Shown: one piece after another, positions 11,374 through 22,213 of the stretch
Position numbering within the stretch: position 1 is the first letter of the stretch
Layout of the letters: each line of letters starts with the position of its first letter
Source of the DNA: Aphrocallistes beatrix
Lineage: Eukaryota > Porifera > Hexactinellida > Sceptrulophora > Aphrocallistidae
DNA: 64,000 nt
Assembly: GCA_963281255.1 (NCBI GenBank)
Contig: OY725506.1
Span: 2,585,001-2,649,000, forward strand
Direction: 5' to 3'
The notes under the pieces: model-generated
What the model was told of the DNA's origin: nothing
What the model saw: the letters and a program-made list of their open reading frames with translations, nothing else
Database searches by the model: none
Made by a program: the position numbers and the translations under genes

Positions 11374-14300
11374 ATGACAGCAATCCCTAAACGTTCTGGC
11401 ATCCCTCTGAAATGGAATCTAGAAGCAGTGAACAGATTCTACGAAGCTCTGCTAGAACATGGCAAAGACTTTGAAAAGATTTCAATTTTCTTACTGAAAA
11501 AGTCGATCAATCGAAATCCACAGAAAATTCCTAATCATTTCACTTGGGTGGGTGTCAGGTGTTTTTATTACAGAATTCTAAAAAAAGCTTCGAATCTTCT
11601 TCATGCTTACGTCTGCCGTAATCCAGATGCACCAATTCAAGCTGGTGTTGAGTTGAAAAAATCTAATAATTTAATCGTGAGCAGTAGCGTTTCTCCTAAA
11701 AGGTGTGAACAGAGTGAGCTTTCAAAGAATGATCCAGTGAGTTCGTTTATAATTACTTTAGTACAGTAGATGCCGGATATAAGAACATTCTATTGGGGAC
11801 GCTGCATTTGTTCGAATTTTTATGTTGTCACTTGTTCGACTCTGTTTTTGGAGGAGTTGTCACTTGTTCGACTCTGTTTCTAAAGGATGTCACTTGTTCA
11901 ACTTGTTCTTAAAGAGTTCAAGTGAATTTGGGCATTTTATTCCTCTTCCCTGTGGGGGGTACAGTGACCTTTTCAGAAAGGAATGTGACCAAATGAGCGG
12001 AAAAGTAGGCATTTGATGTCGGAAACGTGATAGAACTCCTTTAGAAACAGAGTCGAACAAGTGACAACATCAGATATTCGAACAAATGCATTCGCCTCAT
12101 TCTATTAGAAAATGTTTGACATATACCCTATATAATTTATGCCGGTTATAAGAACATTATATGGATATGCCTAATTTCCGGGACGGGACGGGACGAGTCA
12201 AGATGCCTATCTCCGGGACAAGACAGAAAAGGTACCTAATCTCCCGGACGGGACAGAAAAGGTACCTAATTTCCGGGACGGGACGAGTTAAGATGCCTAA
12301 TTTCCGGGACGGGACGGGTTAAGATACCTAATTTCCGGGACGGGATCCCGTCCCATCCCGGAAATTAGGTATCTTAACCCGTCCCGTCCCGGAAATTAGG
12401 TATCTAGATTTTCCGGTACGGTCCCGTCCCGTCTCGGAAATTAGCATGACCACATTATATGCAGTTCCCAACGGTGTTCTTATAACCGACATCCATTGTA
12501 TCTGTTTTCTGATTGTTATAGTACAGTGGATATCGGTTATAAGAACACCGTTGGGAACTGCATATAATGTTCTTATAACCGGCATAATTATATGGGGTAT
12601 ATGCCAACCGTTTTCTAGTAGAATATTCTTATACCCGGCATGTTCTTACAACCGGTGTTCTTATATCCGGCATATACCATACATGTATCTATTTGTGATT
12701 TTCTTCTTTGTTTTTTTGCTAATTTTGAATACGTATTCACCTTAAACCCACGGCGCTTATTTTTTTCGTGCTCAAAAACCCTCGGATCTCAAGAATTATA
12801 ACCGCCACATCGGTTGGAAAACAGTCGCATTTGGAAGAGATAAACGATTTGCAATCTCATTACTAATCACTAAGACTATTCATGAATACAACTAGCCATG
12901 ACAGATGGTTTACCTACCTTAAAATGTTCCCATCTTATCTAACCCTCTGCGATTATTCAGGGAAAGACTGTACCTCTTTTCTAAAAGAGTACAAGACATT
13001 TGAGCCTTGTTTAAGTGATTATCTGTGTAGGCATTGGATTATTACAAAATCAAACATTATTACGCATATGCGGCATATCTCCAGATAGTTATTATTCGAG
13101 CACATGTTACTATTTGAGTATATGCAGTAGAGTGAAACGGGAAATTGTAATAGGTCCGAATTGATTAGGTCCGACTGGAATAAGTCCTAATTTCCCTTAA
13201 TGGAATATGTCGGAGTGGAATCGGAGTGGATTTCAGCCTCGGTTCAAGTTAAGAGAGCTGGGCTATTCACAGACAGCCCAGTGCTCAACCTATTAAGGGA
13301 AAGCGGAATAAAGCCGAATTCTCAAAACTGGAATAAAGCCGAATGATCTATTTGGATGTAGAGGAAGAATGGTGTTTATTTTGTGAAATAAAAGAATGGG
13401 GGTCGATTGGAGGCATTTTTTGGTTTGTTAGGAACCAGGGGAGATTCTATGGGTTTTGGTGCGGAATGTTTCAAAATTCGCCTGTTAAGGTGATTTTTAA
13501 GTAAAATGTATATCTAACTTGTTAGCCACTTCTTTATTCCAGTATTATATACATATCCATTCGGCTCTTTCCAGTTTCGAAAATTCGGACTTATTCCTGC
13601 TATGGAATTTGGTCGGACTTTTTCCAGTGGACTTATTCCTGTAAGGGAAAAACAGCCGTCGGACTTATTCCAATCGGACCAATTCAGTCAACTCGAGTGA
13701 AACCTGTATATAACAGACATCCAAGCATATATGCCAACTGTCCCGTTCTAGGCGGGAAGTCCCGCTTTTCCACTCTTCTAATGAGCTAATTTTTTCGAGT
13801 GTCCAGCTTTTACATGAAATTTCCCCGTTATCTCCCGTGTTTTGGGAGTCTATGAATAATAATTTTCTATAGCGTCTGCCATCCTGCGAAATCCAACTCA
13901 CGTTCCGCTTTTATCATGGCTCAAGTTGGCATGCATGCTATGATGTCTTCTTACCATTAGCTTAGTGCAGTGGTTCCCAACCTGGGGTCCATGGACCTCT
14001 TAGTGGTCCACAGAAGATATCAGGGGGTCCAAAGGATTCGAAATTTTGTATTACGGTTGATAGGAGGGTGTCCACTGAATATAGGAAAATTGCTATAGGG
14101 GGTCCATAGCCAAAAATGGTTGAAAACCGCGGGATTAGTATATCAATGCCGTAGAGAAGGGGGGGAAAGAAGTGGAAAATATTTGTAAGATTGTTTCATT
14201 TTGACATATTTATCTGTATTCAAACAAGTTTTGTTACTAAACTTTCTAGTTTCCCCATGAACTGGTCTTTTTGTCAAACTTCATCCAAGATTTTTATAAT

Positions 14301-17275
14301 TTGACTTTTCTCCTTATTTTACATAATTGTTCTCTTCGTTTAGACACTGGCATTATCTTCAAACGATAACAAGCCAGAAGATCCAGACAGTACATACAGC
14401 CCATCGGATTTCTCATTACAAGATACTTTGAATGAAGATACCGACAAAAGGTTTGTGTCTATTTCAGTTGGAGCATAGCCAAGATTCGTGAGCGGAGGTT
14501 GGAGCATGCTCCAATTTTATTTGAGGACCGCGCTCTGCTCTGCGCACCTCGAATACAATTGGAGCATGCTCCAACCTCTGCTCGTAAAAAAAGGAGCATG
14601 CTCCTCTATGTGCTCCTTTAAAAATGCTTTTCGAAAAAAATGCGTCCAAAAATTATGGGTGATACATTGAAATAGTTTCCATGGAAACCCAAGATTAAAT
14701 CCCTTTTCAACCACAGTTGTAATTCCATAAAAAAGCAAGATTATGTCTATTGATACTTAAATAATCTTTACAAAAATAAAAGTAGATGTCGGCCTAGCGA
14801 CATACACATAAAAAAACTATGGATAAAAGAACCCGGGGTTAAAAGATATCGACTTTATATCGGATAGTAACCAGGGGGAGATTATTAATTTTTAGCTCTA
14901 TTTACCGCTTAAAATTAATATTTGAGAAATAAGTGAATTTTCAATGAATATAACCGCACGGATGAATGTATAAATGATAGGAGGGAAGAATTTACAATAA
15001 AACTTATTCTAGGGTTACCTAAAAAAAATTTCCCCCTTTGGCAAACATTTTTCTGGGAGGCAAGCCCCCCTGACCCCCCCTAACCATCGCTCGCTCTTGA
15101 CCCCCCCAGGTCTTATTTTATTTTCCAAAACTTGGCGAATATGCGATGCACCACTGTTATTGACTTTATTATTTTAGAGATGAAGATGAATCCAATGATA
15201 TTTTCATGGATTTCCAGGACAATCCAGTTGGTAGTATTCTGCTCGCCGATTCTGAAGACTCAAACTTGACTGACACAGAAAACATTGCACTTTGCGAGAC
15301 AAACATTCAACTTTACGAGCAGAATTGTCAAAAATTGTCTGAAAATGAAGATGATTTGTACGATATCGATCCGAAAAATTTGGATGATAAGAATGTGGGT
15401 GAAAGCCCGATAAAGCGCGATTTGACTAAAGAATCTGTTAGGATTGAAGGTGTCGGTCGATGCTCTTTAGATTTAGTCGCAGTTATTTGCTACACAAAAT
15501 TGTATATTAGTCTGGGCGAAAAAATTAACTCCAGAAACAAAGACGTATTGCAACGGATAACTGTATATCTCGGTGAGTTAGTGTACCAAGGAACGACTAA
15601 GTATCGGCATAAAGGTCACACGAAAAGATTTAAAATTCCCATCTGTAAAGGGCTGAAAAGTCCCTTTCCAATGGGAGAAACACAAAAATTGAAACTCCAA
15701 ACGGATTCAGTTTATTTGGATTTACCAACAAGTGCCAATACAAGTGAAGCTAGTAGTGATGAAAGACCAACCTCCACTACTAATATTGCGGTTTTTCCCA
15801 AGTCTAAGCCATCAAATTTTCGGTCGAATATCCCCGATAACAATTTCCAGTCTTGTTTGAGTGATTTTTCGATTGAACCTGATCAGAATATTTGTATTGA
15901 ACTGACACCGAAAGACGAAATTACTTTTAAAGCTGTTCAGTCGATTGCACGGAATCCAAATTTGCGAATTTTCGCGTCTCCTAGTACATTTTTCACGGAT
16001 ATAGTTGCTCTCCTTAGCACCAAATGGAATAAAATATTCGCGCGTACCTCTGATATCACTTTGAAATTTCATTTTTTTAACCCAGAAATTCATTTCAGCC
16101 ACAGACAAGATGAATTTTCGTCACAACACACAACCATTAAAGATCTATTAATTTCCCAGATTCCATTCTCTGATAATTTCGACTCTCCAAAGTTGAGATT
16201 GAGATACCATTTCCAGACACATTATGAACACGTTTTATCTGAAGGATTAGGCGGGCAATTGACACCTTTATCGGCACTTGTCGAACTTTTATACACTATA
16301 AACCGAACCGAGACAATTCCATTGGGTAAAAATTTCCCGCGAAAAGTTACGATTGAGAATAATCCGCGCTTATCGAAGAATGTTATGACACGAAATATAC
16401 TAAAAAACCAGCTACAACGTTTAAGGCAGATCCATGCATCTAAACACTCGAATAAAAGTGGTGTATCAGTTGATGGAAAGACTAAAAATACTCAAACTAA
16501 ACCTTGTAATTTTAAAAATTTGATCGAATTTTTACGCAGCCAAAAGGCCCAGAGAAAATCTGATAGCCGTGCAAGGAAGCTTTTAGGTGTTAAAACCGCG
16601 AAAAAGAGCGAAACCTGTTCAGTTCCATCTTCTTTCCATTCTGTACTGAAGGAAAAAGCTAATTCGAGGAGTTTGTTTTCATCTGGCAATAATGAAAACT
16701 CAACACCCATTCCTAATGAAGAGACAATGCCAAATACTTTGTATGAGGATCCAACGTTACAAAATTCTGAACCGTTTTTGGTAGATGATCCTTATGGCAC
16801 CGAACATTTTGAATATCCTGGCGATTATCCGATTAATTCGAATGAATTCGGGAGTTTTGACACTTTTTCGATGCTCGCAGATGCATATTTAGGCCTAAAC
16901 GCTGATGATGGTGAGTTCTCACCTTCTTCAATTGGCGGGAATTTCGACACAAATTGCCCTTCTGTTGTCAGTGAGAATTTCCAAAGTTTACTCTGTGAGT
17001 TGGATGGAATGGTACAAGAATGGGATTCAGACGAAGGGAATCTTACCAACCCAGATGCCGCACTTGTCGATACGAACTCAAATCCTGCGAAAATGTTTCT
17101 ACAATATTTTCTAAGCAATTCACATGACCCGAATTCTGAAGATCACGTCATCCGGAGTATCTTTGAGGACGATTCTTTGGATGGCCTTAATGTACAGAAT
17201 TTTCCATACTCTCATTCTGATATTCGTAATAGTAATAGTATTAATCATGATAATAATGGAGAAAAGGAATCTTGA
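11374..17275 (+). CDS. Cramped-like SANT-domain chromatin protein, three exons
   Basis: Exons 11374-11736, 14344-14450 and 15178-17275 give 855 residues. The splice sites are CCA|GTGAGT to TTTAG|ACA (phase 0) and AAAAG|GTTTGT to TTTAG|AGA (one codon split AG|A), and every join keeps the frame. Residues about 12-76 form a SANT/Myb-like domain containing HGKDFEKI and a later FYYR; the order 'F-x-x-L-x-x-H/Y-GKDFE-x-I' followed by a 'FYYR' motif is the signature I associate with Cramped/CRAMP1. A second conserved stretch at about 244-319 (LVYQGTTKYRHKG, then KIPICKGL) fits the Cramped region after SANT. The rest is acidic and Ser/Asn-rich. Known role: Cramped is a nuclear protein tied to Polycomb silencing and histone-gene expression. 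The upstream open frame (11194-11373) is repeat and GC-rich filler and was excluded; an ATTCTAATAG acceptor lies immediately before the start. A missing upstream exon is possible. Confidence 0.7.
11767..12675. repeat. Compound pogo-like MITEs with CGGTTATAAGAACA ends
   Basis: Phrases of the type CAGTAGATGCCGGATATAAG and their inverse (CTTATAACCGGCAT) recur at 11767, 12140, 12470, 12530, 12575 and 12650, always next to TA or TACAGT. At least two copies lie nose to tail, one opened by the insertion 12164-12451. A run of GTCACTTGTTCGACTCTG repeats lies inside. Confidence 0.55.
12164..12451. mobile_element. Fold-back element 'CATGCCTAATTTCCGGGACG', 9-10 bp duplication
   Basis: Internal units of about 33-35 bases built on GCCTAATTTCCGGGACGGGA run forward, then meet in a palindrome near 12345 and run in reverse. 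Both flanks read ACATTATATG (12154-12163 and 12452-12461). The related elements at 21928-22078 and 42837-43078 also show about 9-base target duplications. That length is typical of MULE or FB-type fold-back transposons, not hAT. No transposase is present. Confidence 0.8.
13125..13709. repeat. Fold-back repeat with GGTCCGA...AATAAGTCC blocks
   Basis: Left: AGGTCCGACTGGAATAAGTC. Right: the inverse GGACTTATTCCAATCGGACC. Internal copies of GGAATAAAGCCGAAT and GACTTATTCC alternate. It fits a degenerate fold-back DNA element about 580 bases long; its exact ends are unsure. Confidence 0.5.
13726..13937 (+). repeat. MITE family 'CATACTTGCCAAC', intronic copy
   Basis: Starts CATATATGCCAACTGTCCCG, ends AAGTTGGCATGCATG; same interior as 827-1041. 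Confidence 0.7.
13968..14131 (+). repeat. hAT (Charlie-type) MITE, intronic copy
   Basis: Starts CAGTGGTTCCCAACCTGGGG and ends GTTGAAAACCGCG; same interior as the copies at 3846-3978 and 58756-58921. The flanks GCTTAGTG and GGATTAGT are only partly alike, so this copy is older or trimmed. Confidence 0.75.
14451..15177 (+). other. Intron 2 of the Cramped-like gene, with GGAGCATGCTCC palindromes
   Basis: GTTTGTGTCT to ATTATTTTAG. Between about 14467 and 14620 the palindrome GGAGCATGCTCC occurs three times, two of them as TTGGAGCATGCTCCAA, plus a GGAGCATAGCC half, making an inverted-repeat cluster. The rest is AT-rich with a C-rich tract at 15060-15110. Nothing coding is seen. Confidence 0.75.
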
Positions 17276-17593
17276 TCATCTCTCAATGCTTTATTTGAAT
17301 ATTTTGGCCAATTTCAATGTCATTTATATCTACACTTTCAATTGTCAAGTCAATAATTCGCTTTCTCAGTTCTATTTATATTTTTTTAATAGATAAACAC
17401 CTCGGAAAATTATCTGATTTAACTGAAGACTGCCAGCTATTTTTATAACAAAGTTTTAAGGTGTAAGTTCAGTGTATTTTCCTTAAAATTCTCAATAATT
17501 TGACATAAAAAGTGGTCAATACTGATTTGTCTTCGGCAGTCTTCGTTAGCAATAATTACTTTTGCATATTTCTCTGGGCTTAGTATGTATAGG

Positions 17594-17937
17594 ACAGAGC
17601 TGCAATGGGTCACAAGAAGTGACCCATCAAGCTGATAACCCATGACCCATCATTTTGACCCATGTGCTATGGCAAATTCATGCGGCCAAGTCCTCGAGCC
17701 CTCAACCCAATACTTTTGTGCCGCACCCGAAAATTCAGTTGTCTACGCATCGCGTATGACCCATAACCCATCGAACCATGGATCACTGACCCATGAACCC
17801 ATCGAACCATGGATCACTGACCCATGGACCCATGGACCCATGACCCATGGATCACTGACCCATTGGCCCATCGAACCATGGACCTATGGACCCATGACCC
17901 ATCGAACCATGGATCACTGACCCATTTACAGCTCTGC
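17594..17937. repeat. Minisatellite of GACCCATCGAACCATGGATCA units
   Basis: Units of about 28-30 bases (ATCGAACCATGGATCACTGA plus variations of CCATGGACCC) repeat at least five times. They are bracketed by inverted ends CAGAGCTGCAATGGGTCA and TGACCCATTTACAGCTCTG, so the array probably expanded inside a short terminal-inverted-repeat element. It separates the Cramped-like and RING genes. The frames through it are repeat artefacts. Confidence 0.7.
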
Positions 17938-18141
17938 AGGTATAGAGGGTTCTTATATTGCAAATTTTCTGTTAATATCAAATTTGCGAGCAAATATACC
18001 AAATGACTTACTGCTATACCAACCCCACTATACTTTGAGATCGTTTGGCCTCTTTCGAAAAGGCTTTTGCAGACCCCCTATGGGTCCCCATATCCTATAT
18101 TTTTTATCACTTTTTCAAATTTACTTTAGATTTTACTAGCT

Positions 18142-18747
18142 ATGGCCTCGCCCAAATCTCCATGCGTAATCTGCCTAGAACCAAATGTACGATTCAGAGG
18201 CAAACTCAGCACATGTTCACACGTATTCTGTTTCGATTGCATCAAAGAATGGTCGCATAAATCCAACACTTGTCCACTTTGCAAACTGAAATTTAGATGT
18301 ATCAGTGAGGTGAATACTGAAAATGGGTCGGTTATATCTAAAAAGCGAGTTGGAGAGAAATCACAATATTCTAGTGACGAATTCGATGAGTTTGATATTA
18401 GTACAGATGACATATCTCAAATGCGAATTTCGTTAAAAAACAAATATAGTACACGAAATTTTTACAATGAAGATTCTGATGATGATGATGATGACTTGGA
18501 TGATTTTATTCAACCCGATCACTCTCGAGTTAAAGTTAAGGAAATTCTTGATGACTCATTTGATTTCGATGTGAGTCCTTCTCATGAACAGAAAAGGGTA
18601 ACTCAAAATTTACTCTCAGGCAGTAAAATGGCGATTTCATCCCAACCGAGGAAAACTAGGTCTAGATCTAACAAGATACAGATCGATGAAGAAGTTTTGG
18701 AAAATATTAGAAAATTCGGGCATACAGGTTGGATTAGTAAGAAGTGA
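18142..18747 (+). CDS. C3HC4 RING-finger protein, probable E3 ubiquitin ligase
   Basis: 201 residues in one exon. A classic C3HC4 RING lies at the N-terminus: C8-C11-C25-H27-C30-C33-C44-C47, with the E2-contact-like W37 and the P45 after the sixth ligand pair. The segment HVFCFDCIKEWS resembles TOPORS/PHRF1-type RINGs, but no other domain of those proteins is present. Residues 80-150 are acidic (an EDSDDDDDDLDD run) and the tail is basic (PRKTRSRSNK). Known role of the fold: it recruits an E2 for ubiquitin transfer. Nuclear location is inferred from the acidic/basic composition. The start ATGG has a candidate acceptor TTTACTTTAG 12 bases upstream. Substrate unknown. Confidence 0.85.
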   Translation: MASPKSPCVICLEPNVRFRGKLSTCSHVFCFDCIKEWSHKSNTCPLCKLKFRCISEVNTENGSVISKKRVGEKSQYSSDEFDEFDISTDDISQMRISLKNKYSTRNFYNEDSDDDDDDLDDFIQPDHSRVKVKEILDDSFDFDVSPSHEQKRVTQNLLSGSKMAISSQPRKTRSRSNKIQIDEEVLENIRKFGHTGWISKK

Positions 18748-19754
18748 AGGATACATACTTGCACTCTTTGTTAGAAAATTTCATTGTACATTTCTCTCTG
18801 CTTCAAACTCAAACTCAATTATTATTTATTCATTTAGTGTGTGCTGCTGCTTTTTGAGTGTATTAAACCTCTTCTACTGTTATCCATGGGTGAATCTTAG
18901 TGAGAGCTAAAAAGGACACAGCCCCCAAAGTTGCCCCCCCCAAACTTTCACTCGGCCCCCAAAATAAATAAATCACTTTGAAATTTGAAATTTGACCCCC
19001 CTCCGGGTAGAGAAAAGTTGTAATTAGGTTACTTTTTGATCATTTAGAATCACCAGAAAGTTCCCTTGAAGATTTGTTACGTCTATTTGAATTAAAGATA
19101 ATTCTATTAACTACTGAAGAATGCATATTATTAATCATTTCTGGTACTTAACCTGTCATTGGATGCCTTAACTTCAGTATATACTATTCAATATAGCCTC
19201 ATCCATAGAACCACTATACTAATCTAAATTTAAGGTTAATTAAATGATGAATTAATATACTTTCAACTTGATTACTTCATTGCCCGTTTTGGATTACAAA
19301 ATATACTGGAAATTTTGTGACATAATGTGATATTACTATGCTCTATTGGCTATATAAGAGGATTTTGAAGTATTGTTGAAAACTATTTCAATTATTGCGA
19401 GCGGATATCTGTTGTTGAACTTATCATAGGTAAGCTGCTTATATTTGTTTACTAGTTCTTGTTGTGTACCAGGTGTCCCTCCAGTTTCTTGCTCTAGGGG
19501 GGCAGCGGTCAACTTTTTTTGTCCCCGAATATCCTCTAATGCCTCCATATAACACTTTTCGACCTTTCCATTAAGCATAATACATTTTCACAAATTTCTA
19601 CAAAAATGCACTTTTTGTGCGGTTTATTCTGGTAAATTGCACAACCAAATAATGTTATTCGACGAACTAAACGTGCTAAATAGCTCGCTTAACGCACTCG
19701 GCGGGAAACACTGATATTAACATCAAACATCACTATCATAGGAATAGACTAGTA

Positions 19755-20318
19755 CAGTGGTTCCCAACCTGAGGTCCATGGATCCCTTAGTCGTCCACAG
19801 AAGATATCAGGGGTCTACAACAGGGACGCATCAGATTGTGGGGCTCCTATCTAGTATCCTAAGCTAGCCATGATTTCCCAGGGGATCGGGATTTTCTTTG
19901 TAAATCTGGAGTTTCATGATTGACTTTTGAACTTGCAAATCCATCTTAAAATTTGTGTTATTTACACCATACATTTTTAGGGTAATGCGGAAATGGTTCG
20001 ACTTTTTGAAAAAGGAAATACGTAGTTCGAATTGCGGATTTAGGAAATAGTTCGACTTTTTATCATTAGGATTAATGGTGTTTTTTATTCGAACTATTTC
20101 CTTTTTTGGAAAGTCGAACTATTTCCACCATACCCTTTTTTAGTATACAGGTGGGGCCCCCAACCTTACGGGTTCTCGGGCCATGGTCCAGTCGGCCCCC
20201 TAAATACCTGGTCCACAGGTTTCGAAATTTTGTATTACGGTTAATGTGGGGGGGGGTCCACAGAATATAGGAAAGTTGCTATAGGGGTCCACAGCCAAAA
20301 AACGTTTGAAAACTGCTG
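19755..20318 (+). repeat. hAT (Charlie-type) MITE opened by a later insertion
   Basis: Left end CAGTGGTTCCCAACCTGAGG at 19755; right end GTTTGAAAACTGCTG at 20318. The flanks GACTAGTA and AACTAGTA match at seven of eight positions. About 390 bases of foreign DNA (from about 19816 to about 20205), including the MITE at 19980-20136, split it. Intact copies are only 130-170 bases long. Confidence 0.75.
19980..20136. repeat. AAATAGTTCGAC MITE, third copy
   Basis: Starts GGGTAATGCGGAAATGG and ends GAACTATTTCCACCATACCC, with the same internal alternating blocks as 4946-5216. It is nested within the split hAT element. Confidence 0.65.
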
Positions 20319-20389
20319 AACTAGTATATTAAATTATCCGAGAAAACTATTTAGTTGTGCAAGTGTATTAGCGTTTTATTTATCAGGAA

Positions 20390-21433
20390 ATGACGGAACA
20401 AAAATACACTGCCATTCAATCGACATCAAAACGTTACCCGCTCAAAGCTCGTCTTAAAGTTGACGTGGAAGATGATTACTACCGTACACCTTACCGTTAC
20501 GAGTATTTCGACTCATTTCCTTATGACATGCCTGCCCAATGGTGGCCAATACTCTACGAGAAAGAGGATGAAGTGAAATGGGAAAAGGACTGTAAGTATT
20601 ATTGTCGAACGAAAAGTGATGGCGGCCAGAAATATTTTATCCGTCAGTACCAAAAAATTCCACTTCACATGATGATCTCCGGCTTCCATTATAAACAATT
20701 GTCTTACTTCTCCATTGAACGTGATGTTTATGAGGATGAAAAATGGTTCAACAAGCGGACACCCATGGGACATCTTGGCTACTACCTACAAATGCGTCGA
20801 AAGTATCGAACCATTACAAGTCGAGTCGTTCAAAGGCCGTATTTCCCTGATTCGGATTCAAAAAAGCAACAAGTTCCCATGGAACAGTGTGGACTTGAAG
20901 TGGTTTTGAAAATGCTTGCCCTCGAACATTACGCTCCATTACTCTGCGATCATCAAGTATATGACACACACCATTTCAATCATCTGGGAAAAAATGAGCT
21001 TAACTTTTTCAAGTGGAAACCGCTAGAATTTCGTCGATTGTTGAGGCATCTACGACATGTCCAAAATCAGGAGCAAGCTGACCACTCTTCAAACCAGTTC
21101 GTTTATGCCTACTTCAAACACGACCAAGAAGATCCAGAGTTTAAATTCCGGCGTGCGAGCGATCGCGAACTTTACATGGTCGCCACTGAATACGAAGTCG
21201 GCTTACTTCCACGTCTCTGGCGTAAAATCGGACTGACTCAATTTGAAAAAAGATCTGCGGATGATATGTCACGTCGCGAACATCTCCCGACCATCGCTGC
21301 CGTGTGGAAGTTCTGGCATATGAAGAATAAACGCCGGAACTGTCGACAAAGAATGGCCGAGTACATGCTGGAATGGAACATGCTGGACGGTGTTGAACAA
21401 CTCGACCATTGTTACATACGTTTTGCTAACTAA
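20390..21433 (+). CDS. Protein with SAM-like domain, function unknown
   Basis: 347 residues, single coding exon. The start ATG follows the candidate acceptor TTTATTTATCAG by three bases. Residues about 167-225 read like a sterile alpha motif: GLEVVLKMLALEHYAPLL, then helices around FNHLGKNEL and FRRLLRHLRHVQ, matching the hydrophobic spacing and the 'L-x-x-Y-x-x-L' core of SAM domains. The N-terminal half is rich in Tyr, Trp and Arg (YRTPYRYEYF, AQWWPILYE) and is unfamiliar to me. The C-terminal part has Trp/Arg-rich helices (FWHMKNKRRNCRQRM). SAM domains usually mediate protein-protein or RNA binding. AATAAA lies at 21571. Its 3' end and downstream DNA have been copied twice into the membrane-protein array (32440-32545 with 34325-34560, and 40670-40816 with 41280-41540). 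Confidence 0.75.
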   Translation: MTEQKYTAIQSTSKRYPLKARLKVDVEDDYYRTPYRYEYFDSFPYDMPAQWWPILYEKEDEVKWEKDCKYYCRTKSDGGQKYFIRQYQKIPLHMMISGFHYKQLSYFSIERDVYEDEKWFNKRTPMGHLGYYLQMRRKYRTITSRVVQRPYFPDSDSKKQQVPMEQCGLEVVLKMLALEHYAPLLCDHQVYDTHHFNHLGKNELNFFKWKPLEFRRLLRHLRHVQNQEQADHSSNQFVYAYFKHDQEDPEFKFRRASDRELYMVATEYEVGLLPRLWRKIGLTQFEKRSADDMSRREHLPTIAAVWKFWHMKNKRRNCRQRMAEYMLEWNMLDGVEQLDHCYIRFAN

Positions 21434-21570
21434 CTGCTTCTACGCTTTTGAATGTATAGCTTACCGATTTTCTTTTTGTATATGTATATATATATATATA
21501 TAGTTTTCCAGGGATAATTTAGACATAGAAAGATGTGTTTTTACTTGATTTTTACTTGATAAACTGTGTG

Positions 21571-21576
21571 AATAAA
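21571..21576 (+). terminator. AATAAA poly(A) signal of the SAM-like gene
   Basis: Canonical AATAAA 138 bases after the stop. The two duplicated copies keep a similar sequence: TGAATAAAGTATTTT near 34390, and GAATAAGATATTTT near 41330 where the signal is damaged. Confidence 0.6.
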
Positions 21577-21832
21577 GTATTTTACCTAAACTTTAAGGTG
21601 TACTTTGTTATTTGCAGCATATTCTGTGTCCGGGGTTGCGCTAGCTCGACACCACTGATGGGGCACATGTATAGCATAGTCTATTTAAGGTGTGGGCACA
21701 CATTTCGTGAAAATATTGTACTTTGATAGCTGTTGCTTTTTTACGGTAAATTTTGGATAGTATTCGTCCAGTAGCAAAAATGGTTTATTATATTATATTA
21801 TGTTGCTTTAGAATTCGAGTGTGCCTTACCGC

Positions 21833-22213
21833 CAGGGTTGCCGTGGGAATGGGAATCTGTGGGTATTCCCATATGGGAATGGGAATGACTTTAAGCCTAT
21901 GGGTATTCCCACATGTGGGTTTTCTTGGGGCATGCCTAATTTCCGGGACGGGACGGAACCATCAGGTACCTAATTTCCGGTACGGGACGAGTCAAAATGC
22001 CTAATCTCCGGGACGGGACGGGTTAAGATGCCTAATTCCCGGGACGGTCCCGTCCCGTCCCTAAAATTAGGCAAGCCCGTTTTCTTGTGGGTTTCTGTGT
22101 GTTTTTTGTGAGGTTTCCTGTGGGTTCTGTGGGGTTCTGTGGGTATTCCCACAGAAATCCTGTGGGAATGGGATGGGGATGGGTATTGAAATTCCATTCC
22201 CACGGCAACCCTG
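21833..22213. repeat. hAT-like CAGGGTTGCCGTGGGAAT element, perfect 8-bp duplication
   Basis: The ends CAGGGTTGCCGTGGGAAT and CCCACGGCAACCCTG are inverted, and both flanks read CTTACCGC (21825-21832 and 22214-22221). The interior is GTGGGTATTCCC repeats. A fold-back element (21928-22078) is nested inside. Confidence 0.9.
21928..22078. mobile_element. Fold-back 'GGGCATGCCTAATTTCC' element, 9-bp duplication
   Basis: The ends GGGCATGCCTAATTTCCGGG and AAATTAGGCAAGCCC are inverted. Both flanks read GTTTTCTTG (21919-21927 and 22079-22087). It contains about four units of the CCTAATTTCCGGGACGGGAC type. Same family as 12164-12451 and 42837-43078. Confidence 0.85.

Larger units (their letters stand above)
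11737..14343 (+). other. Intron 1 of the Cramped-like gene
   Basis: Bounded by GTGAGT and TTCGTTTAG. It holds a chain of inverted-repeat elements: a compound TTATAAGAACA element (11767-12675) with a fold-back insert (12164-12451), a fold-back at 13125-13709, a CATACTTGCCAAC MITE (13726-13937) and a hAT MITE (13968-14131). The stretch 12680-13120 shows no recognisable feature. Confidence 0.75.
18748..20389. other. Intergenic stretch between RING and SAM-like genes
   Basis: C-rich tracts lie at 18920-18960 and 19000. A minus-strand open frame of 80 residues (19336-19578) shows no family I recognise and is not supported. A hAT MITE begins at 19755 and is opened by other repeats until 20318. Otherwise nothing is seen. 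Confidence 0.6.

Noticed and set aside
12882..13088. 68-residue open frame in intron 1 of the Cramped-like gene.
   Set aside because: No family, no splice context, and it lies between inverted-repeat elements.
17642..18006. Several open frames with HGSLTH or MDPWTH repeats.
   Set aside because: They are readings of the minisatellite in different frames on both strands.
19336..19578. Minus-strand open frame of 80 residues between the RING and SAM-like genes.
   Set aside because: No recognisable domain, no supporting paralogue, and it lies in repeat-rich DNA. It could be an exon of an unknown gene, but nothing supports that.
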